Source: Bin52 sp965243345
Lineage (GTDB): Bacteria > Pseudomonadota > Alphaproteobacteria > Thalassobaculales > Thalassobaculaceae
Direction of reading: 5' to 3'
Length of the DNA stretch: 64,000 nucleotides
Assembly (NCBI GenBank): GCA_965243345.1
Contig: CBDEUR010000003.1
Span: 1,860,001 to 1,924,000, forward strand
Made by a program: the position numbers and the translations under genes
Shown here: one piece after another, positions 53,771-63,223 of the stretch
Position numbering within the stretch: the first letter of the stretch is position 1
How the letters are laid out: each line of letters opens with the position of its first letter
Notes under the pieces: generated by a model
What the model was told of the DNA's origin: nothing
What the model saw: only the letters and a program-made list of their open reading frames with translations
The model's database searches: none

Positions 53771-55072
53771 TCAGTCGGTCGGGATCGCGGCGACCGAGAC
53801 AACTCCCGCGCGCACCGGTGCACACGGCAGGCCGCGGTTGCGCAGGATGGTGCAGATGCTCCGGGCCTCGCCTTCCCTGAAACCGATCACCCGGGCACGG
53901 AACACCTGACCTTCGGTGCCCTGGACCCGGTCAACCCGGAAGTGATGCCGGTCCGCCCTCTCGCCGAAGACCAGCCGGGCAACACCGATGACGGCGTGAG
54001 CCGCCGGCGCACTCGAGTAGGCGCCGATCTGGACCGACCAGCGGCCCTGCAGACCAGCCGGAGCGGCGGCGTGCAGGGTACCGGTTCCGGGCCGTAACTG
54101 CGGCAGCACGATCCCGTCCGCCCGGGATGGCGCGGGCCGCGGAACCGGGGCGGTCTGGGCGCGTGCGACCAGGACCGGCGGTGGCGGCGCAACGCGCATT
54201 CTCGTGACCGGGAGCGGCGGGACCCTTTGCGCCGACGCCCGGAATGCCGCCTTGAAACCGGAGTCCAGGATCTTGACCATGTGGCGGTTCCGCCGTCCGG
54301 CGGTCTTGCCACCGAACACGACGGCGACCAGGTGCTGGCCGTTCCGACGGACCGAGGACATCAGGTTGAATCCGGATGCACGGATGTACCCGGTCTTGAC
54401 GCCGTCCGTGCCTGAGTACTTCTTCAGCAGGGCGTTATGGTTCTTGAAGGTCCGTCCCTTGTACTTCAGTGTCCTTGTCTTGAAGAAGTGGTAGTACTGC
54501 GGAAAATGTCTTTGAACCAGCACTGCCAGCAGGGCCATGTCGCGGGCGGTACTCTTCTGGTGCCGGTTTGGCAGGCCGGAGGCGTTGCGGAACGTGGTAC
54601 GGAACATGCCGATTTCCCGGGCCCGCATTGTCATGGCCGCGGCGAACTTCGACTCGCTTCCCGAGTGGTTCTCCGCGATCAGCGTGGCAACGTCGTTGGC
54701 CGACCGGACGACCAGGGCGCGAATCGCGGTGCGCACCGGCAGGTATGACCCGGCCTTGAGCCCGAGCCGCGTCGCCGGCTGACCCGCTGCGCGCTTCGAG
54801 ACCTTGAGCCTGGTATCAAGCGTCCACCCGCCGCTCTCCAGCTTCTCGAACACCATGTAGAGCGTCATGACCTTGGTCAGTGACGCCGGATATCGCAGGT
54901 CGTCGGCGTGGCGCGCGCGGTACACCTCTCCGGTCCGCGCATCCATCACCAGCGATGCGTACCGCGCATGGCTGTCCGACGGCACGAGAAGGAGGCAAGC
55001 CGCCAGCGCCGGCAGGGGCCGGAGCACGGTCCGCAGGATCCCGGACCTGTTGCGTCGCGCAGGTGGTGCCAC
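53771..55072 (-). CDS. D-alanyl-D-alanine carboxypeptidase with SPOR domain
   Basis: 433 aa from GTG 55072, preceded by AAGGAAGG. Signal segment LPALAACLLLVPSDSHA. The penicillin-binding motifs are SLTKVM (SxxK), RSANDVATLIAENH (SxN) and SGTDGVKTGYIRASG (KTG), as in DacC/PBP5. The C-terminal part after about residue 340 is a SPOR domain (RWSVQIGAYSSAPAAHAVIG), which binds denuded glycan at the septum. It trims peptidoglycan pentapeptides. Its stop is one base from that of the convergent phosphomutase, so the transcripts must overlap. Confidence 0.94.
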   Translation of the reverse strand: MAPPARRNRSGILRTVLRPLPALAACLLLVPSDSHARYASLVMDARTGEVYRARHADDLRYPASLTKVMTLYMVFEKLESGGWTLDTRLKVSKRAAGQPATRLGLKAGSYLPVRTAIRALVVRSANDVATLIAENHSGSESKFAAAMTMRAREIGMFRTTFRNASGLPNRHQKSTARDMALLAVLVQRHFPQYYHFFKTRTLKYKGRTFKNHNALLKKYSGTDGVKTGYIRASGFNLMSSVRRNGQHLVAVVFGGKTAGRRNRHMVKILDSGFKAAFRASAQRVPPLPVTRMRVAPPPPVLVARAQTAPVPRPAPSRADGIVLPQLRPGTGTLHAAAPAGLQGRWSVQIGAYSSAPAAHAVIGVARLVFGERADRHHFRVDRVQGTEGQVFRARVIGFREGEARSICTILRNRGLPCAPVRAGVVSVAAIPTD

Positions 55073-55618
55073 GTTTCACACCTTCCTTGCAGTGCACCCG
55101 CTCCGACCGGGGGGAGCACTGCAGGTACTCCCCCTCAACCGGAATGTGAAGGATACGTCACAACTGTCTGTCGCAAAAGCCCTTGCAAGTGGCAGGCACA
55201 CGACGGCGTCCCGATCCCGGCCCTCGGGGCAGGCAAGTGTCGCCGAAACCGCGCCCGGAATCGACCGTCATGACGAGGCGAAACACGTCCTGAGCGACGG
55301 ACCCGCCCGCCCGGGTGGGCGCCGGTACGGCCACCCCGGATCGGGCCCGACGGCCATATCCGGCCCCGGCCCTCCGGGGCACCCCGACGGGGGTGAACGG
55401 GCCGCGTACCGGGGCCGACGGAACCGGCATGAACGGCGTGCGGCCGCCTGGACGGCCCGGAGAGATTTGACCCGGCTGCGTCCCGGCCGGGTCGGTCGGG
55501 GACGGATGCCTCGTGACCGGCTGCCGACTTGTGCTAGCATCCGGACCAATGCGAGATTGAACCCGGATCGGGCTGGCAGAGCCGGAGCTGTGCGGGAGAA
55601 GACGTCGGAGCAACCCGG
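55073..55618. other. Gene-free stretch upstream of clpS
   Basis: About 545 bases, very GC-rich. It must carry the promoters of dacC (leftward) and clpS (rightward). No gene or obvious regulatory repeat is visible. Confidence 0.5.
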
Positions 55619-55942
55619 ATGTCCAATAATCATCAGAACGGGAACGGGTCGGACACCAGGGTAGTTGTCCGGACCCGGGTCAAGACCAAGAAACCCTCGA
55701 TGTACAAGGTCATCATGCTCAACGACGACTACACGCCGATGGAGTTCGTCGTCGAAGTCCTGCAGAGGTTCTTTTCCAAGAGCCGCGACGAGGCCACGCG
55801 GATCATGCTCCATGTCCACAGGCGCGGGGTCGGGGTCTGTGGCGTGTATACATTCGATGTGGCAAAGTCCAAGGCGAACGAAGTGGTCGCCTTCGCCCGT
55901 CACCACGAGCACCCTCTTCAATGCGAGGTGGAAAAGGCCTGA
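55619..55942 (+). CDS. clpS: ATP-dependent Clp protease adaptor ClpS
   Basis: 107 aa. YKVIMLNDDYTPMEFVVEVL and RIMLHVHRRGVGVCGVYTFD hold the N-degron pocket (DDYTPMEF and the HxxGxG-like stretch). It delivers N-end-rule substrates to ClpAP. The clpA gene starts five bases after its stop. Confidence 0.97.
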   Translation: MSNNHQNGNGSDTRVVVRTRVKTKKPSMYKVIMLNDDYTPMEFVVEVLQRFFSKSRDEATRIMLHVHRRGVGVCGVYTFDVAKSKANEVVAFARHHEHPLQCEVEKA

Positions 55943-55947
55943 ACGCC

Positions 55948-58230
55948 ATGCTCTCGAAGAACCTCGAAGTCGGCCTCCACAAGGCCCTGGACCTGGCAAA
56001 CGAACGCAAGCACGAGTACGCGACGCTCGAGCATCTTCTCTATGCGCTGACCGACGACCAGGACGCGGTGGCGGTCATGCGGGGCTGCGGGGTCGACATC
56101 GACCGGTTGCGCTCCGACCTCCTGCGATTCCTCGACAGCGAACTCGGTTTCCTCGTCCGCGACCCGCACGAGGAGGCGCGGCCGACCACAGGCTTCCAGC
56201 GGGTGATCCAGCGCGCCGTGGTCCATGTCCAGAGTTCCGGGCGCGCCGAGGTCACCGGCGCCAACGTGCTGGTGGCGCTGTTTTCCGAGCGCGAGAGCCA
56301 CGCGGTCTACTTCCTGCTGGAACAGGAAATGTCGCGGCTCGACGCGACCCAGTACGTCTCGCACGGCATCGCCAAGGTCCCCGGACAGTCACAGACCCGC
56401 CGCGTCGAGGGCGCGGACGAGGACGCCAAGGCCGACGACGTGGTCAAGAGCGGGAACGAGGCCCTCGACGCCTACTGCGTCAACCTGAACGCCAAGGCGC
56501 GCGACGGTCGAATCGATCCGCTGATCGGACGCGAGCTCGAGATCGAGCGCACGATCCAGATCCTGTGCCGGCGCACCAAGAACAACCCGCTGTATGTCGG
56601 CGAACCCGGGGTCGGCAAGACCGCGATCGCCGAGGGCCTGGCCCGGCAGATCGTCGACGGATCGGTTCCGGACGTGCTGTCCGAGTCCGAGATCTTCGCG
56701 CTCGACATGGGCTCGCTGCTGGCCGGGACCCGCTATCGCGGCGACTTCGAGGAGCGGCTGAAGGCGGTGATTTCCGAACTGGAGCGCATGCCGGGAGCGG
56801 TGCTGTTCATCGACGAGATCCATACCGTGATCGGCGCGGGCGCGACCTCGGGCGGCGCCATGGATGCCTCGAACCTCCTGAAGCCGGCCCTGCAGTCGGG
56901 CACGCTGAAGTGCATCGGGTCGACCACCTACAAGGAATACCGCAACCACTTCGAGAAGGACCGGGCGCTGGTCCGCCGGTTCCAGAAGATCGACGTCAAC
57001 GAACCGTCGGTCGCGGATGCGGTGAAGATCCTCAGGGGGCTCAAGCCCTACTACGAGGATCACCACAAGGTGCGGTACACGGCGGCCGCGCTGAAGACGG
57101 CGGTCGATCTCTCGGCGCGGTACATCGGTGACCGGAAACTGCCTGACAAGGCGATCGACGTGATCGACGAGGTGGGTGCGGCGCAGATGTTGCGGCCGGA
57201 ATCACGCCGCCGGAAGGTGATCGGCGTCAAGGAGGTCGAGGCCATCGTGGCCAAGATCGCCCGCATGCCGCCGAAGAGCGTTTCGACCGACGACCGGACG
57301 GTGCTGCAGAACCTGGAGCGCGACCTCAAGCGCGTGGTGTTCGGCCAGGACCAGGCGGTCGGGGCACTGGCCAGCGCCATCAAGCTGTCGCGGGCCGGGC
57401 TGCGCGAGATCGAAAAGCCGATCGGCAACTACCTGTTCTCGGGCCCCACCGGGGTGGGGAAGACCGAGGTCGCCCGGCAGCTGGCCGCGGTGCTCGGCGT
57501 GCCGCTGACCCGCTTCGACATGTCGGAGTACATGGAGCGGCACAGCGTGTCGCGCCTGATCGGGGCGCCCCCGGGCTACGTCGGGTTCGACCAGGGCGGA
57601 CTGCTGACCGATGCGGTCGACCAGAAACCCCACAGCGTGCTGCTGCTCGACGAGATCGAGAAGGCGCACCCGGACGTATTCAACATCCTGCTGCAGATCA
57701 TGGACCACGGGTCGCTGACCGATCACAACGGCAAGACGGTCGATTTCCGCAACGTGATCCTGATCATGACCACCAACGCCGGAGCATCCGACCTGGCCAG
57801 GGAGGCGATCGGCTTCATGCGGTCCGAGCGCGAGGGCGACGACCTCGAGGCGATCAACCGGATGTTCACGCCGGAGTTCCGCAATCGCCTGGATGCCATC
57901 ATCCGGTTCTCGGGCCTCGGTCTGGACATCATCCGCCGCGTGGTCGAGAAGTTCATCATGCAGCTCGAGGCCCAGCTCGAGGACCGCGGCGTGACCATCG
58001 AGGTCTCCGAGGAGGCATTGGCCTGGCTCGGCGAGAAGGGCTACGACCGGAATTACGGCGCGCGTCCGCTGGCCCGGGTGATCCAGGAACATGTCAAGAG
58101 GCCGCTGGCCGAGGAACTGCTGTTCGGCGCCCTCGCCAAGGGTGGGGTGGTCCGGATCGCACTTGTCGACGGGGCGCTGACCTTCGACTGTTCCCCGTCC
58201 GCTTCCGCGAAGAAGCCGGACCCGTCCTGA
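55948..58230 (+). CDS. clpA: ATP-dependent Clp protease ATP-binding subunit ClpA
   Basis: 760 aa from ATG 55948. N-domain (SKNLEVGLHKALDLANERKH), first AAA with GEPGVGKT and FIDEIHTVIGAGATSGGAMD, second AAA with GPTGVGKTEVARQLA and EIEKAHPDVFNILLQIMDHG, with sensor 2 in GARPLARVIQEHVKRPLAEE. It unfolds substrates for ClpP. A strong hairpin follows the stop. Confidence 0.98.
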   Translation: MLSKNLEVGLHKALDLANERKHEYATLEHLLYALTDDQDAVAVMRGCGVDIDRLRSDLLRFLDSELGFLVRDPHEEARPTTGFQRVIQRAVVHVQSSGRAEVTGANVLVALFSERESHAVYFLLEQEMSRLDATQYVSHGIAKVPGQSQTRRVEGADEDAKADDVVKSGNEALDAYCVNLNAKARDGRIDPLIGRELEIERTIQILCRRTKNNPLYVGEPGVGKTAIAEGLARQIVDGSVPDVLSESEIFALDMGSLLAGTRYRGDFEERLKAVISELERMPGAVLFIDEIHTVIGAGATSGGAMDASNLLKPALQSGTLKCIGSTTYKEYRNHFEKDRALVRRFQKIDVNEPSVADAVKILRGLKPYYEDHHKVRYTAAALKTAVDLSARYIGDRKLPDKAIDVIDEVGAAQMLRPESRRRKVIGVKEVEAIVAKIARMPPKSVSTDDRTVLQNLERDLKRVVFGQDQAVGALASAIKLSRAGLREIEKPIGNYLFSGPTGVGKTEVARQLAAVLGVPLTRFDMSEYMERHSVSRLIGAPPGYVGFDQGGLLTDAVDQKPHSVLLLDEIEKAHPDVFNILLQIMDHGSLTDHNGKTVDFRNVILIMTTNAGASDLAREAIGFMRSEREGDDLEAINRMFTPEFRNRLDAIIRFSGLGLDIIRRVVEKFIMQLEAQLEDRGVTIEVSEEALAWLGEKGYDRNYGARPLARVIQEHVKRPLAEELLFGALAKGGVVRIALVDGALTFDCSPSASAKKPDPS

Positions 58231-58236
58231 AAGCAC

Positions 58237-58266
58237 GAAACCCGCTCCGGTGCCGGAGCGGGTTTC
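58237..58266. terminator. Rho-independent-like terminator after clpA
   Basis: Perfect 14-bp stem GAAACCCGCTCCGG / CCGGAGCGGGTTTC with a two-base loop, seven bases after the clpA stop. There is only a short T run. It also serves the convergent small gene at 58294-58479. Confidence 0.8.
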
Positions 58267-58293
58267 GCTGATGATGTGCTGCCGTGCATGTGC

Positions 58294-58479
58294 TTACGCG
58301 GCGGCCCGGTGCTCCTTGCCGTTCAGGGCCAGGGCCAGCCGGTCCGGATCGACCCGCCAGGCATCTCCAACCCTGTTTGCGACATCGGTGTCGAAGGCGA
58401 TGCAGCTCATCACCTCCTGCACCTCGACCCCGGCCATCTCGGCCGCTTCGCGCACGGTCAGGCAATAGGCGTCATGCAT
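58294..58479 (-). CDS. Small helix-turn-helix-like hypothetical protein
   Basis: 61 aa from ATG 58479, preceded by GGAGG. CLTVREAAEMAGVEVQEVMS then NRVGDAWRVDPDRLALALNG reads like a short MerR/excisionase-like helix-turn-helix with a wing. No family is recognised. It is convergent with clpA and shares its terminator. Confidence 0.6.
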   Translation of the reverse strand: MHDAYCLTVREAAEMAGVEVQEVMSCIAFDTDVANRVGDAWRVDPDRLALALNGKEHRAAA

Positions 58480-58687
58480 GTGCCTGCCTCCGTTGATCAC
58501 GTTGTGCGAGATTTGTCAGGCCAAAGTGACATTGGTCACTTCGATGCCGCGCACGGTACAGGTGCGGACCGGGGCACTCAACCCGGTTTTTGCAGTGCAA
58601 CAAGGATTTTGACGGGACGGAACCGAAATTCGGGACCTGTAACCGGAGTGCAACACATGGGTTCCGGCCCGCGCGGCACCGCGATGT

Positions 58688-59854
58688 TCAGCTCTCTCGG
58701 CGGAACGGCGACGCCTCCTCGATGTGGCGTTTCTCCAGTTCCATGTGCCGGCGCTCGCGGGCCAGGAACCCGGCCACCGCGTCGCGCAGCCCCTCGTGTA
58801 CGACGTAGTGGTTGCTGTAGGTGAAGCTGGGCAGGTAGCCGCGCTGGATCTTGTGGGGTCCCTGGGCTCCCGCCTCGACCCGGGCCAGCCCCCGTTCGAT
58901 CGCGAACTCGATCGCCTGGTAGTAGCAGGCCTCGAAGTGCAGGAACCTGAAGTCGGCAATGCAGCCCCAGTTCCGGCCATACAGGGCGTCGGTGCCGATC
59001 AGGTTGAGCGCGCCGGCCACGGCCATTCCGTCGTACTCCGCGATCACCAGCAGGACCCGGTCGGCCATGCGTTCACCGAGCAGGGTGAAGAAGTCCCGGG
59101 TGAGATAGGCACCACCCCATTTCCGGTCGGCGGTGTCGATGTAGAACCGGTAGAATGCGTCCCAGTGCGCCGGCTCGATCTCCTCGCCGGTCAGCGCGCG
59201 AAGGTCGACACCCTGGGCCGCGACGCCCCTGCGTTCCTTGCGGATCGCCTTGCGCTTGCGCGAATTGAGCGCCGCCAGGAACTCGTCGAAACTCTCGTAT
59301 TCCCGGTTCTGCCAGTGGTACTGCAGGTGACACCGGCGCAGGAACCCGACGTCGCCCAGGCGTTGCCACTCGGCCAGGGGCGGAAAGTTCAGGTGCACCG
59401 AGGAGACATCGAGCGCGTGGGTTGCGCTGACCAGGCCGCTGGCGAGCACGTCGGCGACCCCGGTCCGCTCGAGACCCGGCCGGACCAGGAGCTTGGGAGC
59501 GGTCACGGGGGTGAAGGGAATCGCCGAGAGCAGCTTGGGGTAGTAGGTGCCGCCCGCCCTCTCGAAGGCGTCCGCCCAGCCCCAGTCGAAGACATACTCG
59601 CCGTAGGAATGCCCCTTCAGGTACAGCGGAACACAGCCGATGACCCGGCCGTCGGCATCCTCGTGGACCAGGTGCCGCGGCAACCAGCCGGTGCGCGGGC
59701 AGACCGATTCCGATTCTTCCAGTGCCGAGAGGAACCCGTGCGAAAGGAACGGGTTGTCCGTGCCGGCACAGGCGTCCCACTCGGCCGCATCGACCTCGTC
59801 GATGGACGCAATCATGCGGACTGAGAGCTCGGCCTCGTCACGGTCCACGGTCAT
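58688..59854 (-). CDS. COG3146 peptidogalycan/FemAB-like N-acyltransferase family protein
   Basis: 388 aa. NPFLSHGFLSALEESESV opening, YGEYVFDWGWADAFERAG, NFPPLAEWQRLG, RKRKAIRKERRGVAAQGVDL, and the late GRNWGCIADFRFLHFEACYY, QAIEFAIERGLARVEAGAQG blocks are typical of COG3146, which has the doubled GNAT fold of FemAB. The biochemical role is unproven. Confidence 0.92.
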   Translation of the reverse strand: MTVDRDEAELSVRMIASIDEVDAAEWDACAGTDNPFLSHGFLSALEESESVCPRTGWLPRHLVHEDADGRVIGCVPLYLKGHSYGEYVFDWGWADAFERAGGTYYPKLLSAIPFTPVTAPKLLVRPGLERTGVADVLASGLVSATHALDVSSVHLNFPPLAEWQRLGDVGFLRRCHLQYHWQNREYESFDEFLAALNSRKRKAIRKERRGVAAQGVDLRALTGEEIEPAHWDAFYRFYIDTADRKWGGAYLTRDFFTLLGERMADRVLLVIAEYDGMAVAGALNLIGTDALYGRNWGCIADFRFLHFEACYYQAIEFAIERGLARVEAGAQGPHKIQRGYLPSFTYSNHYVVHEGLRDAVAGFLARERRHMELEKRHIEEASPFRRES

Positions 59855-59872
59855 GTCCGAGGCTCCGCGGCA

Positions 59873-60340
59873 TCAGGAGCGTTCGAAAATCGCCTCGACC
59901 TCCACTGCAACGCCGCGCGGAAGCGAGCTCGCGCCGACGGCGAACCGCGAATGCCGGCCGATTTCGCCGAACACGTCCACCATCAGGTTCGACGCGCCGT
60001 TGACGACCTCGGGATGCTCGGTGAAATCCTCGACGCAGTTGACGAATCCTCCGAGCTTCACGACCCGGGCGATGCGGTCGAGGTCCCCGTCACATGCCGC
60101 CTGTGCCTGCGCGATCAGGTTGAGACCGCAGATCCGCGCGATCTCCGCGGCCCCGGCGGTGTCCATGTCGCGTCCGACCTTCCCCACTCCCTGGATGACA
60201 CCATCCAGCATCGGGATCTGGCCCGAGACCAGGACGAGCGAGCCCGAGATCACGAACGGGACGTAGTTGGCCGCCGGCGCAGGTGCGGGCGGTAGGACGA
60301 TGCCGAGTTCGGCAAGACGGGCATTGATCTTTCCGGCCAT
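59873..60340 (-). CDS. RidA family protein (YjgF type)
   Basis: 155 aa from ATG 60340. SGSLVLVSGQIPMLDGVIQG, VVKLGGFVNCVEDFTEHPEV and SLPRGVAVEVEAIFERS, with the conserved arginine and glutamate of imine deaminases. This longer subfamily (AtRidA-like, with an extra N-terminal helix) differs from the copy at 17633. It starts 18 bases before the COG3146 gene and could be cotranscribed with it. Confidence 0.9.
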   Translation of the reverse strand: MAGKINARLAELGIVLPPAPAPAANYVPFVISGSLVLVSGQIPMLDGVIQGVGKVGRDMDTAGAAEIARICGLNLIAQAQAACDGDLDRIARVVKLGGFVNCVEDFTEHPEVVNGASNLMVDVFGEIGRHSRFAVGASSLPRGVAVEVEAIFERS

Positions 60341-60437
60341 GACGAGGCTCTCCGTTGCTGATGGCAGGCGGTGGAATGCGTCCACAGTCCACACGCAGCG
60401 CGGGTGCGTCAAGCAGCGCGCCGGTGTGTCCCTGACC

Positions 60438-60566
60438 TCAGAGCCCGACTACGCCGCACAGCGTCATCCAGATCTGCTGGATCATTACCGCATCACGGAC
60501 CAGCGGGAGCGCGAGCAGGCCGGCGACAGCGAACACCGCCAGTCCGATCCACTCGGCCCGGCCCAT
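60438..60566 (-). CDS. 42-residue membrane peptide downstream of ilvD
   Basis: 42 aa: a short basic start (MGRAEWIG), then a hydrophobic segment LAVFAVAGLLALPLV and a second partly hydrophobic tail (IQQIWMTLCGVVGL). It lies 30 bases after the ilvD stop on the same strand and has an AGCGGGCCGG-type weak ribosome site. No homologue is recognised; it is below normal gene-finding size, so it is uncertain. Confidence 0.4.
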   Translation of the reverse strand: MGRAEWIGLAVFAVAGLLALPLVRDAVMIQQIWMTLCGVVGL

Positions 60567-60595
60567 CCGGCCCGCTCCCCCGGCCCGTTGCCGCC

Positions 60596-62314
60596 TCACA
60601 GGTCGACGTAGACGTGGGTCTCGGCGGCGGCTCCCGGGTGCGTGACGGCGCCCTTCTCCGCCGATCCCACGGTCTGGGCGTACTTCCAGATCGTGCCCGA
60701 CTGGTACTCGTGTTCACGCGGCGTCCACTCGGCGCGCCGTGTTGCGAGTTCCTCGTCGGTGAGATCAACATCGATGGTGCCGTTGACGGCATCGATGGTG
60801 ATCTTGTCGCCGTCGCGCAGCAGGCCGATCGGGCCGCCCACCGCCGCCTCGGGACCGACATGGCCGACGCAGAACCCGCGGGTTGCGCCGGAGAACCGGC
60901 CATCGGTGATCAGCGCCACCGTGTCACCGACACCCTGTCCGTACAGTGCCGCGGTGGTGGCGAGCATCTCGCGCATGCCCGGCCCGCCCTTCGGCCCCTC
61001 GTAGCGGATCACGAAGACGTCGCCGGCCTTGTAGCGGCGCTGCTCGACCGCCTCGAAGGCATCCTCCTCGCAGTCGAAGCACAGGGCCGAGCCGGTGAAC
61101 TTCAGCGTCTCCATCCCCGCGACCTTCACGATCGCGCCCTCCGGCGCCAGGTTGCCCCGCAGACCGACGACGCCGCCGGTCGGGGTGATCGGCCGGCTGG
61201 TGGGGTACACCACGTCCTGGTTGGTCGGGAACTCGACGTCGCGCAGGTTCTCCTCGATGGTCCGGCCGGTCACGGTGATGCAGTCGCCGTGCAGGTACCC
61301 GCCGTCGAGCAGCGCCTTCATCAGCACCGGCACACCGCCGATCTCGAACATGTCCTTGGCGACGTAGCGTCCGCCCGGCTTGAGGTCGGCGATGTACGGG
61401 GTCCGCTTGAAGATCTCGGCCACGTCGTGCAGGTCGAAGGAAATGCCGCACTCGTGTGCGAGCGCCGGCAGGTGCAGCCCGGCATTGGTCGACCCGCCCG
61501 ACGCAGCGACGACCACCGCCGCATTCTCGAACGCCTTGCGGGTGAGGATGTCCCGTGGGCGCAGGTTGTCCCTGATCAGCCGCATGACCGCTGCGCCCGA
61601 GGCGACCGCGTACTCGTCCCGGGACTCGTACGGCGCAGGGGCGCCGGCCGAACCGGGCAGGGCCAGGCCGATGGCCTCGGAGACGCAGGCCATGGTGTTG
61701 GCGGTGAACTGGCCGCCGCATGCGCCGGCACTCGGACATGCCACGCACTCGAGCTCGTGCAGGTCCTCGTCACTCATCGCTCCGGTGGAATGCGCGCCCA
61801 CCGCCTCGAACAGGCTCTGGATCGTCACGTCCTCGCCGCGGAACTTTCCGGGCAGGATCGATCCGCCGTACATGAAGACGGCCGGGGCATTGAGACGCGC
61901 CATCGCCATCATCATTGCCGGCAGCGACTTGTCACAGCCCGCAAGGGTCACAAGCCCGTCGTAGCAGTGCCCGCGCATGGTGAGTTCCACCGAATCCGCG
62001 ATCACCTCGCGGCTGACCAGCGACGACTTCATCCCCGCGTGGCCCATCGCGATCCCGTCGGTCACGGTGATGGTCGTGAACTCGCGCGGCGTTCCCTTCT
62101 CGCGCTTGACGCCGATCTTGACCGCCTGCGCCTGGCGCGACAGGGCGATGTTGCACGGTGCCGCCTCGTTCCAGGCCGTCGCGACACCGACCAGGGGCTG
62201 GTTGATCTCCTCTTCGGTCAACCCCATCGCGTAGAGGTAGGAGCGGTGCGGCGCGCGCTCCGGCCCCACGGTGACGTGGCGGCTCGGAAGTCTGGACTTG
62301 TCAAAGGCGGACAT
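60596..62314 (-). CDS. ilvD: Dihydroxy-acid dehydratase
   Basis: 572 aa, full length. Iron-sulfur cysteines lie in LAGCDKSLPAMMMAMARLN, CPSAGACGGQFTANTMACVS, with EAAPCNIALS, and the late TDGRFSGATRGFCVGHVGPE block holds the catalytic serine region. It makes the 2-keto acids of valine and isoleucine. No ilvC/ilvE is adjacent in the window. Confidence 0.97.
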   Translation of the reverse strand: MSAFDKSRLPSRHVTVGPERAPHRSYLYAMGLTEEEINQPLVGVATAWNEAAPCNIALSRQAQAVKIGVKREKGTPREFTTITVTDGIAMGHAGMKSSLVSREVIADSVELTMRGHCYDGLVTLAGCDKSLPAMMMAMARLNAPAVFMYGGSILPGKFRGEDVTIQSLFEAVGAHSTGAMSDEDLHELECVACPSAGACGGQFTANTMACVSEAIGLALPGSAGAPAPYESRDEYAVASGAAVMRLIRDNLRPRDILTRKAFENAAVVVAASGGSTNAGLHLPALAHECGISFDLHDVAEIFKRTPYIADLKPGGRYVAKDMFEIGGVPVLMKALLDGGYLHGDCITVTGRTIEENLRDVEFPTNQDVVYPTSRPITPTGGVVGLRGNLAPEGAIVKVAGMETLKFTGSALCFDCEEDAFEAVEQRRYKAGDVFVIRYEGPKGGPGMREMLATTAALYGQGVGDTVALITDGRFSGATRGFCVGHVGPEAAVGGPIGLLRDGDKITIDAVNGTIDVDLTDEELATRRAEWTPREHEYQSGTIWKYAQTVGSAEKGAVTHPGAAAETHVYVDL

Positions 62315-62404
62315 GGCTCTCCCCGGTCAGATCCTGCGTGGCAGTGCTGCGGTTTTGCCACGCACCCGCGTGCTTGGCAATCGGGGCCGGCTGTCCGCCG
62401 GGCG

Positions 62405-63223
62405 TCAATGACCCGGCGATGCGCCCGCGTGCAGCATCGCACGGACCTCGTCGTCGTTCATTTCCTGGCCGAGATAGGCCTCGATCACCGCCGGATCGTC
62501 CTTCACCGTTGCCGGAGGCCCCTCCCCGATCTTGCGCCCGTAGTCCAGCACCGTCACCGTGCTGCAGGTCTCCATCACCACCTTCAGGATATGCTCGACG
62601 ATGAGGATCGTGAGGCCGTACCGGTCCTTCAGCCGCATGATGATGTCGAGCAGCCGGTCGATGTTGACCGGGGACAGTCCGGCCGCCGGTTCGTCCAGCA
62701 TCAGCAGCCTGGGCTTCATCGCCATGGCCCGGCCGAGCGACAGCAGGCGTCTCTGCCCGCCCGAGAGCTCGCTTGCCGGCATGTCGGCGTAGTCGGCAAG
62801 CCCGATGAAGGAGAGCAGGTCCATCATCTCCTCGCGGATCGCCGCGTCGCGCCTCTCGACGTGCCCACTGTTCAGGATCGTCGTGAACAGGCCGTAGGGG
62901 ACATGCATGTGATGCCCGACCATCACGTTCTGCAGGACACTCATCTCCTGGAACAGGCGCAGCAGCTGGAAGGTCCGCGCAATTCCCATGGCACCGATCC
63001 GGTGCGACGGCAGCGAGGTGATGTCACGCCCGTCGAAGATGACGGTGCTGCCGCGCTCGGCCCGGTAGATGCCGGTCACGAGGTTGAAGAAGGTCGATTT
63101 CCCCGACCCGTTCGGTCCGATCAGTCCGTGGATGCTGCCGGCCTCCACCGAGATGTCGAGCTCGGCAATGGCGCGCAGGCCGCCGAAGTTCTTCGACAGC
63201 TGCCGTGTCTCAAGCAGCGCCAT
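62405..63223 (-). CDS. livG: Branched-chain amino acid ABC transporter ATP-binding protein LivG
   Basis: 272 aa. Walker A IGPNGSGKSTFFNLVTG, signature LSGGQRRLLSLGRAM, Walker B LLMLDEPAAGLSPVNID and the H-loop VEHILKVVMETC are typical LivG. Its ATG overlaps the end of livM by 14 bases. It is the last gene of the visible part of a high-affinity amino acid importer running off the right edge. Confidence 0.95.
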   Translation of the reverse strand: MALLETRQLSKNFGGLRAIAELDISVEAGSIHGLIGPNGSGKSTFFNLVTGIYRAERGSTVIFDGRDITSLPSHRIGAMGIARTFQLLRLFQEMSVLQNVMVGHHMHVPYGLFTTILNSGHVERRDAAIREEMMDLLSFIGLADYADMPASELSGGQRRLLSLGRAMAMKPRLLMLDEPAAGLSPVNIDRLLDIIMRLKDRYGLTILIVEHILKVVMETCSTVTVLDYGRKIGEGPPATVKDDPAVIEAYLGQEMNDDEVRAMLHAGASPGH

